DNA from: a virus
Virus record (IMG/VR): IMGVR_UViG_3300014501_000015
Location: 1-64,000 of that record
DNA length: 64,000 nucleotides
Strand: one strand, 5' to 3'
Under the pieces are notes generated by a model, which was not told the origin of the DNA, searched no databases, and was given only the letters and a program-made list of their open reading frames with translations. Position 1 is the first letter of the stretch, and every line of letters starts with the position of its first letter. Of the stretch, positions 1 through 8,248 are shown one piece after another. The position numbers and the translations under genes were made by a program.

Positions 1-65
1 CACCAGGGACGGGCGTGGGTTCGCTTGAGAGGTCGCTGTGGGCGTTTCTAAGCCTTCCGGGGGAG

Positions 66-103
66 GGGTCCGGTGGTAACCACTAGACCTAGGGTCTGGA
101 CCC
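66..103. promoter_or_regulatory. Nested dyad element upstream of the helicase gene
   Basis: An outer 6-bp inverted repeat (GGGTCC at 66-71, GGACCC at 98-103) encloses two smaller dyads: GTGGTAACCAC at 73-83 and AGACCTAGGGTCT at 85-97. Folded as single-stranded nucleic acid this is a compact three-way junction with trinucleotide loops. As duplex DNA it is a cluster of operator-like palindromes. It ends 22 nt before the GTG start at 126. Function is not known. Confidence 0.5.
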
Positions 104-125
104 GGCAGAAAGCGGCGGGTCATCG

Positions 126-1403
126 GTGACCGACGCTAGGTCAAGCCGGGAAGCCGAGGAATGCGCCCTCGGCCTAGCGATGTCGAGTCGGGTTGCCCTC
201 CCGACGCTGGTGGCTGAACTGGCGCCGGGCGACTTCTACTCGGCGGGGTTCGGAACCATCTTCGCCGCGGTGGTCGAGCTTCATCAGACCGGCTCCAGCG
301 TCGACGCGGTCACCGTCGCCGATCTTCTACGGCATCAGAATTCGCTTGACGACGTCGGTGGCATCGGAAGTCTCCTGGCTCTCAGCGCCAATGTCCCGAC
401 CGCGTCCTCAGTGGGTTCGTACGCGTCCATCATCCGGCGGGAGTCGGCGGCTCGGAAGCTCGACCTCGCCGCCCTGGAGGCGCGGACCGCGCTCGCCAAC
501 CAGGCCGACCCGTCCGAAGTTGCTGACTCGCTGGAGGATCGAATCCGCGAACTCGACCGAGGCGGAAGGTTGCCCGACCGGTACTGGCGTTCGTGGGACG
601 ACTACGCCATTGCTGAGCACCGGGGCGTTGGGGTCCCCCTCATCGAAGGCGTCTGTAATCAGCACACGCGTATAATTCTGCTGGCGACTGAGAAATTGGG
701 GAAAAGTTATTTGGCGAGACAGGTGGCGTTCTGTGCCTCGGCGGGCATCCACCCGTTCACCTTGAAACCGATGGACCCTGTCCGAGTATTGGTAGTCGAT
801 GCCGAGAACGACGACGACGAACTCCTGCCGACATCCATCCGATTGCGCAACCTTCTTAGCCGCGTACCGGGAGCGCAGCCCGGACGGCCGGCACTTCTGT
901 CAGCGCCCTACGGGATGAACCTGCGTTCGCGTCGGGACCGGTCCGAGTTGGAAGAAGTGCTCGAAGACGTCCGGCCCCAGCTCATCATCGGCGGCCCGAT
1001 TTACAAAATGCTTCCCCAGGCCGACAGCACCAGTGACCCGCGCCACGCCGAACGCCTACAGCAAATCTTCGACGACATTCGGAAGCGGTGGGGATGTGCG
1101 CTTCTGTTGGAGCACCACGCGCCAGCGGGGAAGTCTGGCGAGCAGCGAGAGATTCGATCAATCGGAGGACAGCGGTGGGCGGCGTGGCCCGAGGTAACGA
1201 TCGCGCTTCACACCAAGAAGAACACAGATCGACCCGACTCTGCCGATGTCCGGTTTCCTCATCCACCCCGCGGGGCGTTCCATTGGCCGAAACGATTTGA
1301 GCGCGGCACTCTCCCCCATGAGTGGCCGTGGATACCCATTCTCCGGTCCGCGTCCGACTTCGCGCCTGCCGAGCCCAAGCTCGATTTAGACCCGGTGTTC
1401 TAG
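126..1403 (+). CDS. DnaB-N / RecA-like ATPase (replicative helicase-like, RepA type)
   Basis: The 425-aa protein starts with a helical region resembling the DnaB helicase N-terminal domain (about residues 5-100) and continues with a RecA-type ATPase core. A Walker A of the form A-x4-GKS (ATEKLGKS, about residue 190) is followed by a hydrophobic strand ending in DAEN (VLVVDAEN, about residue 222), as in AAA_25/RepA-like hexameric helicases. A histidine-containing strand (LLEHH) and a basic C-terminus follow. A role in phage DNA unwinding or recombination fits its early position. The first glycine of the P-loop is alanine, which is permitted. GTG start; only a weak Shine-Dalgarno is visible. 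Confidence 0.75.
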   Translation: MTDARSSREAEECALGLAMSSRVALPTLVAELAPGDFYSAGFGTIFAAVVELHQTGSSVDAVTVADLLRHQNSLDDVGGIGSLLALSANVPTASSVGSYASIIRRESAARKLDLAALEARTALANQADPSEVADSLEDRIRELDRGGRLPDRYWRSWDDYAIAEHRGVGVPLIEGVCNQHTRIILLATEKLGKSYLARQVAFCASAGIHPFTLKPMDPVRVLVVDAENDDDELLPTSIRLRNLLSRVPGAQPGRPALLSAPYGMNLRSRRDRSELEEVLEDVRPQLIIGGPIYKMLPQADSTSDPRHAERLQQIFDDIRKRWGCALLLEHHAPAGKSGEQREIRSIGGQRWAAWPEVTIALHTKKNTDRPDSADVRFPHPPRGAFHWPKRFERGTLPHEWPWIPILRSASDFAPAEPKLDLDPVF

Positions 1404-1405
1404 CC

Positions 1406-1552
1406 ATGCTCTTCGACTGGCAGGCCCAAGTGCCCCACCTCGACCCCCGTTACGACTGCTACCCGAGACTCATCGCCGCGCTTAAGCCCTGGCGCGGGTG
1501 GGACGAGGACGACGACACGACGACGTTCGCAATCGAACCGGAGCGAGCGTGA
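1406..1552 (+). CDS. Hypothetical protein, 48 aa
   Basis: Short acidic-tailed protein (MLFDWQAQVPHLDPRYDCYP...) starting 2 nt after the helicase stop and overlapping the next start by 4 nt (GTGA). The tight coupling supports translation. I do not recognise a family. Confidence 0.5.
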   Translation: MLFDWQAQVPHLDPRYDCYPRLIAALKPWRGWDEDDDTTTFAIEPERA

Positions 1553-1887
1553 AGGTCGGCTCGCTCTGTACGGGGATTCTCGGGGCAGAGCTCGCCCTGG
1601 AGATGATGGGCATGGACCCCGACCTCCGGTGGTACTCGGAGATCGACAAGGACGCCTGCAAGATCCTCGCTGAACGGGTACCGGGTGTTCCCAACCTCGG
1701 CGATCTCAAACTCATCGAGTGGGAACGGGTCGGACCTCAGGACGGCGCTGACGTGTCTCTGATCCCTACACCAACCGCCTGGCTCGGTCGACGGCCCAGT
1801 CAAGGTGACGGCGACGCGGCCCGGTGGGAGAACCCTGAGCGATCGCGTGAGTTGTCCGATTTCGTCGCATGGATGGAACGAGCGTGA
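1549..1887 (+). CDS. Truncated C5-cytosine methyltransferase remnant
   Basis: The first 55 residues match the start of a Dcm/C5 methyltransferase: a motif I loop (SLCTGILGAELALE) followed by a motif II/III-like stretch (YSEIDKDACKIL, then NLGDL). The expected PCQ catalytic motif IV and the whole central region are absent. The sequence jumps directly to a tail (LIPTPTAWLG and onward) that looks like the C-terminal end of phage cytosine methylases. At 112 aa it is about a third of the normal length and should lack catalysis. The simplest reading is an in-frame internal deletion. A complete C5 enzyme is present at 14977-15717. GTG start overlapping the previous stop. Confidence 0.65.
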   Translation: MKVGSLCTGILGAELALEMMGMDPDLRWYSEIDKDACKILAERVPGVPNLGDLKLIEWERVGPQDGADVSLIPTPTAWLGRRPSQGDGDAARWENPERSRELSDFVAWMERA

Positions 1888-2058
1888 AATATTGCTGGTG
1901 GTGCCGCCCGCCGGGAGTTACCGGCCTGGAGACTCCACGAGAGCGCGGGCTCTGTGACGGGTGCCGCGAGCTACTCGCCGACTTCAAAGACTGGCTGAAC
2001 AACCCGGCCCGACGCCGGACAGATAGTGGGCTAGACTCGGGCCGACAAGGAGAATTAC
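1884..2058 (+). other. Zinc-finger-like ORF start with no stop of its own
   Basis: A GTG at 1884 overlaps the preceding stop and opens a frame encoding a Cys-rich start (MKYCWWCRPPG, then LCDGCRELL) typical of small phage zinc-binding proteins. After about 50 codons the composition becomes arginine-rich and shadow-like, and the frame stays open until 2564, running under the better-supported gene at 2059. Stops exist in both other frames near 2024-2034. A one-base indel may therefore have removed the natural terminus. Confidence 0.35.
2009..2037 (+). promoter_or_regulatory. Candidate promoter for the gene at 2059
   Basis: CCGACG (2009-2014) and TAGACT (2032-2037) are 17 bp apart, and the spacer contains GGACAGATAG. 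The same spacer words occur in the promoter at 12316-12342, which suggests a shared phage promoter or operator pattern. A strong AAGGAG ribosome-binding site follows at 2047. Confidence 0.4.
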
Positions 2059-2382
2059 ATGACCGAGAATCGCGCCGAACCACCCGAAGGCTCCGAACCG
2101 GATGGACCGGGGTTCGGCAAGCCGTGGGTGCCGCGTCCCGGCGTGACCTTCCTCGCAAAGGGAGCCGTGGTGCGCTCAGCGCTGGACCTGACCAAAGGAC
2201 GCGTCGACGGCATCGTCGCCATGGACGTGCTGGGAAAATGGAATCACGCCGCTGCAGATACCCTCTCGATTATCTGCCACCCCGGCGTCGCCCGAGAGTG
2301 GGGCCAGTACTTGATCGAAGCAGCCGACGCGGCCGATGCCGATGGACGACTGATGCAAGGCCACCGACCGGAGACATCGTGA
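2059..2382 (+). CDS. Hypothetical protein, 107 aa
   Basis: Starts with ATG after a strong AAGGAG site and its own candidate promoter. The N-terminus is proline- and acid-rich. The body (about 35-95) looks like a small globular domain containing an alternating hydrophobic stretch around GIVAMDVLGKWNHAAADTLS. No recognised family. Its stop overlaps the next GTG start. Confidence 0.55.
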   Translation: MTENRAEPPEGSEPDGPGFGKPWVPRPGVTFLAKGAVVRSALDLTKGRVDGIVAMDVLGKWNHAAADTLSIICHPGVAREWGQYLIEAADAADADGRLMQGHRPETS

Positions 2383-2564
2383 TCGTCAACGGCATCGAGC
2401 AGACGGTCAACTGCCCGAACTGCGGCCCGGTCGTCCATCAGCGGGACAACGGTGATGACTGGCGACATTGCCCTTGCTGGGAAACCTTTGACGACGAGTT
2501 TGGCGCGGGATGGCGTGACGAATGCACGTGCGAGTGTCACGAACGGAGCGATGCAAATGGGTAA
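2379..2564 (+). CDS. Small cysteine-rich protein of the CGPVVHQ type
   Basis: 61-aa protein with a zinc-binding look: CPNCGPVVHQ near residues 11-20, then HCPC and a C-terminal CTCECHE. The same order of motifs (CxxCGPVVHQ ... HCxC ... CxCxCHE) is found in the minus-strand gene at 11102-11305, so these are paralogues within one phage. GTG start overlaps the preceding stop by 4 nt; the 3' end overlaps the DUF5131 gene. Confidence 0.6.
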   Translation: MIVNGIEQTVNCPNCGPVVHQRDNGDDWRHCPCWETFDDEFGAGWRDECTCECHERSDANG

Positions 2565-3540
2565 GACGAGCATAGAGTGGTCGACCCACGTCTGGAATCC
2601 GACTACTGGCTGTGACCGGGTGTCGCCCGGCTGCGACCACTGCTACGCCATGACCCTTGCCAAGCGCCTGAAGGCGATGGGGTCGCCGGGCTACCAGAAC
2701 GACGGAGACCCGCGCACCAGCGGGCCAGGGTTCGCGCTGACGTTGCACCCCGACCGACTCGATCAGCCGCTCCGGTGGACTAAGCCGCGGCGGATATTCG
2801 TCAACTCCATGTCGGACCTGTTCCATGTGGATGTCCCCGACGTGTTCCGGTTGGACATCTGGCAGGTCATGGCCGCCGCGCCGCAGCACGTCTATCAGAT
2901 CCTCACGAAACGACCTCAAGCCATGGCGCGGTTCTGCCGTCGGCTGAGTTGGGTGATGCCGCCCGAAACGAACGTGACAACGGGCGAGCCCTATCTGGGC
3001 GAGGACCCAATCACATGCACTCGTTTCCGGGGACGGGTGCTCGACGCCTGCGAGGAACCGCTGGACCAAGTTTGGTTAGGCACCAGCATCGAGAGCGACC
3101 GCTACACCTTCCGAGCCGACCACCTTCGGGCCACCCCGGCGGCAGTCCGGTTTCTGTCTCTTGAGCCGCTGCTCGGCCCGCTCCCTTCGCTCGACCTAAC
3201 CGGCATCGATTGGGTAATCGTGGGTGGAGAGAGCGGACAGGGAGCACGGCCCATGCACCCGCAGTGGGCGCGGGACATTCGGGACCGGTGCAACGCGGCC
3301 GGTGTTGCCTTCCTGTTCAAACAGAACGGCGCGTGGGTGAATCGAAACGACGGCCCGCCCTCACCAGGCGAAGCGATCTGGATGCACACAGACGGCCGCA
3401 CCGGGACCAACTGGAGCGCCCCCAGTACCGAGCCCGGGTGGGAGGCAATGTTCCGAATGGGCAAACACCAGGCGGGCCGACTGCTCGACGGCCGCACCTG
3501 GGATGAATACCCGGGCGAGCGCCACGAGGGCGACCGATGA
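2557..3540 (+). CDS. DUF5131 (phage Gp37/Gp68) radical-SAM-like protein
   Basis: The 327-aa protein opens with the family signature (KTSIEWSTHVWNPTTGC) and three cysteines spaced C-x5-C-x2-C (C19, C25, C28), as expected for an iron-sulphur site. Downstream blocks IFVNSMSDLFH, LTKRPQAMARF, VWLGTSIES, FLSLEPLLG and WVIVGGESG are all characteristic. Exact chemistry is not established. Its position among DNA-modification genes makes a role in nucleic-acid modification plausible, but that is inference. ATG 2557 is preferred over 2551 because GGAG at 2545 is then 8 nt upstream. Confidence 0.85.
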   Translation: MGKTSIEWSTHVWNPTTGCDRVSPGCDHCYAMTLAKRLKAMGSPGYQNDGDPRTSGPGFALTLHPDRLDQPLRWTKPRRIFVNSMSDLFHVDVPDVFRLDIWQVMAAAPQHVYQILTKRPQAMARFCRRLSWVMPPETNVTTGEPYLGEDPITCTRFRGRVLDACEEPLDQVWLGTSIESDRYTFRADHLRATPAAVRFLSLEPLLGPLPSLDLTGIDWVIVGGESGQGARPMHPQWARDIRDRCNAAGVAFLFKQNGAWVNRNDGPPSPGEAIWMHTDGRTGTNWSAPSTEPGWEAMFRMGKHQAGRLLDGRTWDEYPGERHEGDR

Positions 3541-3902
3541 CCGACACCTCTCACCGGGAACGCAACATCGTGACGGTTCATCGGTTCAATGCGGCGATGG
3601 CCGAGGCCGGGTACCCGCTTGTCCGGCTGGTTGTGGGCACAGCGGATGGGAACATATACCAGGGATGGTCGCAGCCTGCCCCGCCCGCGATCGTGTGGCA
3701 AGCGTTGTGGCTGGCGAAGGCCGGCGAGCCTCACCCGTGCTGGTCGTGTTGGGAAATCGCCAACCGAGCCGACCCGCTGGGACCGGACCACGAACAGGGT
3801 CGGTATGCGAGCGACTGCGTAACCGGGCGCCGGGGTGGTTGCCACTTCCCAGACGGGCCTAGCGTGCCGCCGAAGGAACTGCTGAGAGGGAGGGACCGAT
3901 GA
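3537..3902 (+). CDS. Hypothetical protein with Cys pairs, 121 aa
   Basis: ATGA overlap with the preceding gene. The N-terminal half is an alpha/beta-looking domain (VTVHRFNAAMAEAGYPL). The C-terminal half has CWSCW and a second pair of cysteines (DCVTGRRGGC), possibly binding zinc. Family not recognised. Confidence 0.6.
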   Translation: MTDTSHRERNIVTVHRFNAAMAEAGYPLVRLVVGTADGNIYQGWSQPAPPAIVWQALWLAKAGEPHPCWSCWEIANRADPLGPDHEQGRYASDCVTGRRGGCHFPDGPSVPPKELLRGRDR

Positions 3903-4135
3903 CCAGATCGCAGACGATGGTCGAGCACTATCAGTCACTGCTCCATCTACGAGAGGACGATCTACTGGTAGCGCGGTCGTTGCTTCGCAAGATCAGCAAG
4001 TCGAACTGCGACCTAGAAGAACGCCACAACGCCGTCTGCGATGGCTTCTTCCTCGGGCTGGATTATGGCAGCACTGAAGTTCTGACGGATGCTGAAGTCG
4101 AAATGTGGGAGACGGCGACGAAGGAGGATGCGTGA
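3899..4135 (+). CDS. Hypothetical helical protein, 78 aa
   Basis: Small, charged and mostly helical by composition (HYQSLLHLREDDLLVARSLL). ATGA overlap upstream, and GTGA overlap downstream where its 3' end carries the AAGGAGG site of the next gene. No family recognised. Confidence 0.55.
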   Translation: MTRSQTMVEHYQSLLHLREDDLLVARSLLRKISKSNCDLEERHNAVCDGFFLGLDYGSTEVLTDAEVEMWETATKEDA

Positions 4136-4506
4136 CCTACAAACTGACCGAGGCCGAGTATGAACCGATCCGGGCCGCTCTATTCGGCGGCCCAGGCAGC
4201 CATGACGAGATGATCAAGCAAAAGATCGCCGAGAACCTGGTTGCCGCGGGTCTGCGGATCGTGAAGAACGACCCCCATCACTACGTCTGCTTCACCGAGG
4301 ACACCTGGTTCATCGAGCACTCACTGGACTGCCGGATCGCCGGGACCATCGGAACGTGCGAGTTCAATCACGCCATTCTGGACATCACCGCACAACAGGC
4401 GATGCCTGATCCAAGACAACTGGGACGCTGGCGTATTACGGGTATCGACTCCGAGGGTCTGCCGAGTCTGGAACGTGACGTTCGAGATGGGCTGGATGAA
4501 CCGTGA
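4132..4506 (+). CDS. Hypothetical phage protein, 124 aa
   Basis: GTG start with an ideal AAGGAGG site 5 nt upstream. The protein contains a small histidine/cysteine block (FIEHSLDCRIAG ... TCEFNH) resembling a recurrent actinophage small-protein motif. The N-terminus MTYKLTEAEYEPIRAALFGG resembles the 19-residue product encoded at 12378, suggesting duplication of the gene start. Confidence 0.6.
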   Translation: MTYKLTEAEYEPIRAALFGGPGSHDEMIKQKIAENLVAAGLRIVKNDPHHYVCFTEDTWFIEHSLDCRIAGTIGTCEFNHAILDITAQQAMPDPRQLGRWRITGIDSEGLPSLERDVRDGLDEP

Positions 4507-4670
4507 CCCAAGTCATCCACGCCGTCGTCCGTGGCACGGTCGCCTTCCTCGCTCGCAACCTAGAGACCGAGGAAACCGCCATCATCATCACGGAGCCGGT
4601 GCATAAAGATTGGCGCGACGGTGGCCCGGACGTGCACATCTATTCGCGCGGGAGCAAGCGACCATCATGA
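4503..4670 (+). CDS. Hypothetical protein, 55 aa
   Basis: GTG start overlapping the preceding stop (GTGA) and ATGA overlap with the HNH gene downstream. The sequence (VIHAVVRGTVAFLARNLETE) suggests a small beta-rich fold. Too short to classify. Confidence 0.45.
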   Translation: MTQVIHAVVRGTVAFLARNLETEETAIIITEPVHKDWRDGGPDVHIYSRGSKRPS

Positions 4671-5071
4671 AACGATCCACTCCGTTGAAACGCACGTCAC
4701 CACTCAAGTCCGGAGGCCAATTGCAACGCACGGAGTACCAGCGCAAGCCGAAGCGCAAAACGAAGAAACAGGTCGCCGAGGAACGGGACTCCCGGCTCAT
4801 CGTCGCCTGGCGCTCTCAGGGGCGCTGTGAGGCGCGTTTACCGACCGTTTGCCTCGGCCGGGCATCCGAGTACCACCACCGGGTTCTGAGGTCTCAGAAA
4901 CGAGATGAGCGCCCCGAGAACATCCTTCATCTCTGCGGCCCAGGTGGGTGTCATCATTGGGCGCACCACAACGTGGCCCGCGCCGGCGAACTCGGGCTCC
5001 TGCTCAAGTCGTGGCAAGACCCGAAGACCACGCCTATCGTTCGGGTCGACGGGTCGGAGGTGTGGCTGTGA
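4667..5071 (+). CDS. HNH-type nuclease / NinG-like protein
   Basis: 134 aa. A strongly basic N-terminus (MKRSTPLKRTSPLK) is followed by an HNH-like core: C-x6-C (CEARLPTVC), EYHHRV, an asparagine in PENILHLC, and GCHHWAHHN. The basic leader with a C/C-HH-N-C/HH order is common in phage HNH proteins placed among recombination genes. It most likely acts on DNA junctions or as a packaging-associated nuclease. It overlaps its neighbours by 4 nt on both sides. Confidence 0.7.
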   Translation: MKRSTPLKRTSPLKSGGQLQRTEYQRKPKRKTKKQVAEERDSRLIVAWRSQGRCEARLPTVCLGRASEYHHRVLRSQKRDERPENILHLCGPGGCHHWAHHNVARAGELGLLLKSWQDPKTTPIVRVDGSEVWL

Positions 5072-6369
5072 GCTATGCCGACTTCCTTGCCAACAAGAGA
5101 CGGCATCGGTTGGTCGCTGGCATCGAGATTGACCCGGCCGTCCTTCACCCGTCCCTATTCCCATTTCAACGGGACGCCGTGACGTGGGCATTGGAGACGG
5201 GGCGCGCGGCCATTCTCTACGACACCGGGCTTGGGAAGACTCGCATTCAACTCCAATGGGCGGCTCATGCCGCCGATCGGTCGCTGATCCTGGCCCCCCT
5301 TTCCGTGGCCCGTCAGACGGTCAAGGAAGCCACCCGGGTCGGCATGGAGATTCGCTATGTCCGTTCGCCTGGTGAAGCAACTGGCCCCGGTGTGTGGATC
5401 ACGAACTATGAGATGGCTGACCGGTTCGATGCGGCTGACTTTGGCGCGGTTGTGCTCGACGAGTCATCCATTCTCAAGAACGTTGCGGGCAAGACCCGCG
5501 AGAATCTGACCCGCCAATTCGCGGCGACACCGATGCGACTCGCATGCACGGCAACGCCGGCACCGAACGACGTGGCCGAGCTGACCAATCATTGTGAATT
5601 CCTCGGCATCATGCCCCGCGCCGAGATGCTGGCAGCGTTCTTCATCCACGACGATGATGGCTGGCGGATGAAAGGTCACGCTGCCGATGCCATGTACCGG
5701 TTCATTGGGCTATGGGCATCGGCCATGCGCCGGCCGTCCGATCTCGGCTACTCCGATGAGGGGTACGAACTACCGACCCTGAGCATCGTGCCTGAGATTG
5801 TCATGGCGTCGATCGAAGCTGACGGGCAACTGTTCGCCACCGAGTTAGGTGGGGTCGGCGGTCGGGCCCGGGTGCGCCGGCAGACGATGGACGCTCGGAT
5901 TCTGCGGACTCTCGAACTGGTGGACCACACGGATCAATGGATCGTGTGGTGCGGGCTCAACGATGAGGCCGACGCCGTAGCTCGGCAGATCGACGGATCG
6001 GTCAACGTTCAGGGCAACTGGACCCCCGAGGCGAAGGCCGACGCGCTCGAAGCGTTCCAAGACGGGGACATTCGGGTCCTTATTACAAAATGCTCAATTG
6101 CGGGATTCGGGATGAATTTCCAGAACTGCCACCAGATGGCGTTCCTAGGGCTATCCGACAGTTACGAGTCCTACTACCAGGCAATCCGACGGTGCTGGCG
6201 GTTCGGCCAGGAGCACCCTGTTACAGCTCACGTCATCGTCAGTGAGATCGAACAGCAGATCGTCGCCAACGTCAAGGCGAAGGAACTACAAGCCTCCGTG
6301 CTCACCGAGGCGCTGGTCAATCACATTGCTACTGAGAGGAACATATGCCCGACGACTTCGATTATGTGA
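5068..6369 (+). CDS. SNF2/DEAD-family helicase
   Basis: 433 aa with two RecA-like domains. Domain 1 has DTGLGKT (Walker A), LAPLSV (Ia), a DES-type Walker B (VLDESSIL) and CTATPAPND (III). Domain 2 contains VLITKCSIAGFGMNFQ and a motif VI (QAIRRCWRFGQ). GTG 5068 sits 7 nt after GGAGG. It overlaps the DNA methyltransferase gene by 25 nt. Such helicase/methyltransferase pairs recur in phages, and the two proteins may work together during modification of replicating DNA (inference). Confidence 0.85.
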   Translation: MSYADFLANKRRHRLVAGIEIDPAVLHPSLFPFQRDAVTWALETGRAAILYDTGLGKTRIQLQWAAHAADRSLILAPLSVARQTVKEATRVGMEIRYVRSPGEATGPGVWITNYEMADRFDAADFGAVVLDESSILKNVAGKTRENLTRQFAATPMRLACTATPAPNDVAELTNHCEFLGIMPRAEMLAAFFIHDDDGWRMKGHAADAMYRFIGLWASAMRRPSDLGYSDEGYELPTLSIVPEIVMASIEADGQLFATELGGVGGRARVRRQTMDARILRTLELVDHTDQWIVWCGLNDEADAVARQIDGSVNVQGNWTPEAKADALEAFQDGDIRVLITKCSIAGFGMNFQNCHQMAFLGLSDSYESYYQAIRRCWRFGQEHPVTAHVIVSEIEQQIVANVKAKELQASVLTEALVNHIATERNICPTTSIM

Positions 6370-7265
6370 CCGGCGATGAGTCGGGCGAAGGTTGGAATCT
6401 CATGCTCGGCGACTCCTGCGAGCGGCTGGCCGAGATTGAGGACGAGTCGATCGACCTGTCCATCTACTCGCCGCCATTCGCCAGCCTGTACGTCTACAGC
6501 CCAAGCGACCGCGACCTCGGTAACAACTCCACCCGCGACGGATTCATCGAGCACTACGGGTTCATCCTTCGGGAGATGTATCGGGTGACCAAGCCGGGCC
6601 GTCTGTCTTGCGTTCACGTCCAACAGATCACCACCACCAAGGTGCAGCACGGGATGATGAGCCTGACCGACTTCCGGGGCCAGGTAATCCAAGCCCACCA
6701 GGATGCCGGGTGGATATTCCACGGCGAGACCACCGTGGACAAGGACCCGCAGATGCAGGCGATCCGGACCAAGACGGCCAGCCTTCTATTCGTCCAGCTC
6801 TACCGGGACTCCACCGTCTCGCGGCCAGCATTGACCGACTACGTGCTGATGTTCCGTAAGCCAGGGGAGAACGCCGTCCCGGTCGTACCCGATATCGACC
6901 AAAAGACGTGGATCCAGTGGGCGCACGGCGTCTGGTACGACATTCGGGAGACGGCCACGCTCAACACGGTCACGGCCAAAGAGGACGCGGACGAGCGCCA
7001 CATCGTCCCATTGCAACTCCCGCTGATTGAGCGGTGCGTTCGGTTGTGGTCGAACCCCGGCGAGTTGATCCTGTCCCCGTTCGCCGGCATCGGCTCCGAG
7101 GGGTACGTGTCCCTGCTCCACAACCGGCGGTTTGTCGGGTGCGAATTGAAGCCGTCCTATTGGTCGACGGCTGTGACGAACCTCAAGCGCGCCGAGGCCG
7201 AGATGGCACTCCCCTCGCTATTCGATGAGGCCGCGGCATCGGTAGCATCATCGACGCCGACATGA
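6345..7265 (+). CDS. Site-specific DNA methyltransferase (N4/N6 amino type)
   Basis: 306 aa. Motif IV is SPPF (about residue 45), a form favoured by N4-cytosine enzymes. The SAM-binding motif I lies near the C-terminus (LSPFAGIGSEG, about 245), followed by FVGCELKPSYW. The order IV-then-I is that of beta-class enzymes. It is likely to protect phage DNA from restriction or change its expression. ATG start within the helicase 3' end. Confidence 0.85.
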   Translation: MPDDFDYVTGDESGEGWNLMLGDSCERLAEIEDESIDLSIYSPPFASLYVYSPSDRDLGNNSTRDGFIEHYGFILREMYRVTKPGRLSCVHVQQITTTKVQHGMMSLTDFRGQVIQAHQDAGWIFHGETTVDKDPQMQAIRTKTASLLFVQLYRDSTVSRPALTDYVLMFRKPGENAVPVVPDIDQKTWIQWAHGVWYDIRETATLNTVTAKEDADERHIVPLQLPLIERCVRLWSNPGELILSPFAGIGSEGYVSLLHNRRFVGCELKPSYWSTAVTNLKRAEAEMALPSLFDEAAASVASSTPT

Positions 7266-7744
7266 TTGAACTCAACGTCGTCGGGACGCCATTCCCTCAG
7301 GGATCAAAGTCGGCATTCATCCGCGGCGGTCGAGCTATCGTCACCGAGGGAGCTAGCAAGACCGGGCGCGCCGGACACGCGGCATGGAGACAATCAGTTG
7401 CAACGGCCACGCGGGACTACCTCGGCGAGCACCCGCGCCCGGCGATTGACGAACCCATCTTCGTGGCGATGCATTTCCGTTTCGCACTTACCTCCGATCG
7501 GTACAGATCGCGCCACCGTTCCCGCCCGGATTTGAGCAAGCTGATCCGCGCTACCGAAGACGCGATGGTCGACGGAGGACTCCTGAAGGATGACTCGTGC
7601 ATCTTCGCGATGTCGGCGTCGAAGGTCTACGCCCACGACGAACCTCCCGGCTGTCGAATTGGAATCGAGTTGTGTGGCGACGCCGAGGCTGCCGACCGGG
7701 AGATTCTCAAAGCTCAAGCCAAGCGCCGACGGGCGACGGGATAG
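7262..7744 (+). CDS. rusA: RusA-family Holliday junction resolvase
   Basis: 160 aa. Family landmarks are visible in order: GTPFPQGSKSAF near the N-terminus, RSRPDLSKLIRATEDAM with the catalytic aspartates, and LLKDDSCIF followed by a conserved lysine (SASKVYA). RusA proteins are dimeric endonucleases that cut four-way DNA junctions before packaging. ATGA overlap with the methyltransferase. It closes the first early operon, since a hairpin and a leader follow. Confidence 0.85.
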   Translation: MIELNVVGTPFPQGSKSAFIRGGRAIVTEGASKTGRAGHAAWRQSVATATRDYLGEHPRPAIDEPIFVAMHFRFALTSDRYRSRHRSRPDLSKLIRATEDAMVDGGLLKDDSCIFAMSASKVYAHDEPPGCRIGIELCGDAEAADREILKAQAKRRRATG

Positions 7745-7797
7745 GGGACAGCAGGCTAAACGTCCATGGGGTAGGGTATTGACCTGTCCCCCGTATC
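7740..7797 (+). promoter_or_regulatory. Inverted repeat and leader between rusA and the gene at 7817
   Basis: A perfect 8-bp inverted repeat (GGGGACAG at 7744-7751, CTGTCCCC at 7784-7791) is extended by GATA/TATC after a 2-nt bulge. The enclosed 32 nt contain TTGACC and GGCTAAACG. It could be a terminator for the upstream operon, an operator, or both. An AAGGAG site follows at 7805. Confidence 0.45.
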
Positions 7798-7816
7798 ATC
7801 TAGCAAGGAGCACTAC

Positions 7817-8248
7817 ATGAGCCCGGAAGTCACCGACGAAAACCCCCTCGGCCTGGAGTCGTATCAAGGGTGCCCGGTCACCAAGGTCGGAGTCACCATC
7901 GGCAATGCCGGCGGCGGACTCCATGAGCCACTGAAGGTAGACAAGGCGATGGTCGAAGCGGTCGCCAAAACGCAGATCGGCGACACCCGGTATTTCCTCA
8001 TCCGCGCCGACTGCAACGGGACGGGCTACAAACCCGTGAAGGGAGATGAGGATCAGGTTCGTTACATCCCCAGCTTCCACGCCACCGACACCACCATCAT
8101 CGACGCGGCCTGGGCCGTCGATGCGATTAACGAACAGCGCGACAAGATCGCCAGGATGCAAGAGGACGCTGAGCGCGATGCCGGTGTCGGGCGCCTGGTT
8201 GACCTCGACGGCCAGCCGACCTCCGAAGCCCTGGGGGAGACTGAGTGA
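7817..8248 (+). CDS. Hypothetical conserved phage protein, 143 aa
   Basis: ATG start 7 nt after CAAGGAGC and preceded by a regulatory leader, so it begins a transcript. The body (YQGCPVTKVGVTIGNAGGGL) is beta-rich, followed by a helical segment (about 95-125) and an acidic tail. It resembles a hypothetical family seen in actinophage early regions, but I cannot name a function. Confidence 0.6.
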   Translation: MSPEVTDENPLGLESYQGCPVTKVGVTIGNAGGGLHEPLKVDKAMVEAVAKTQIGDTRYFLIRADCNGTGYKPVKGDEDQVRYIPSFHATDTTIIDAAWAVDAINEQRDKIARMQEDAERDAGVGRLVDLDGQPTSEALGETE

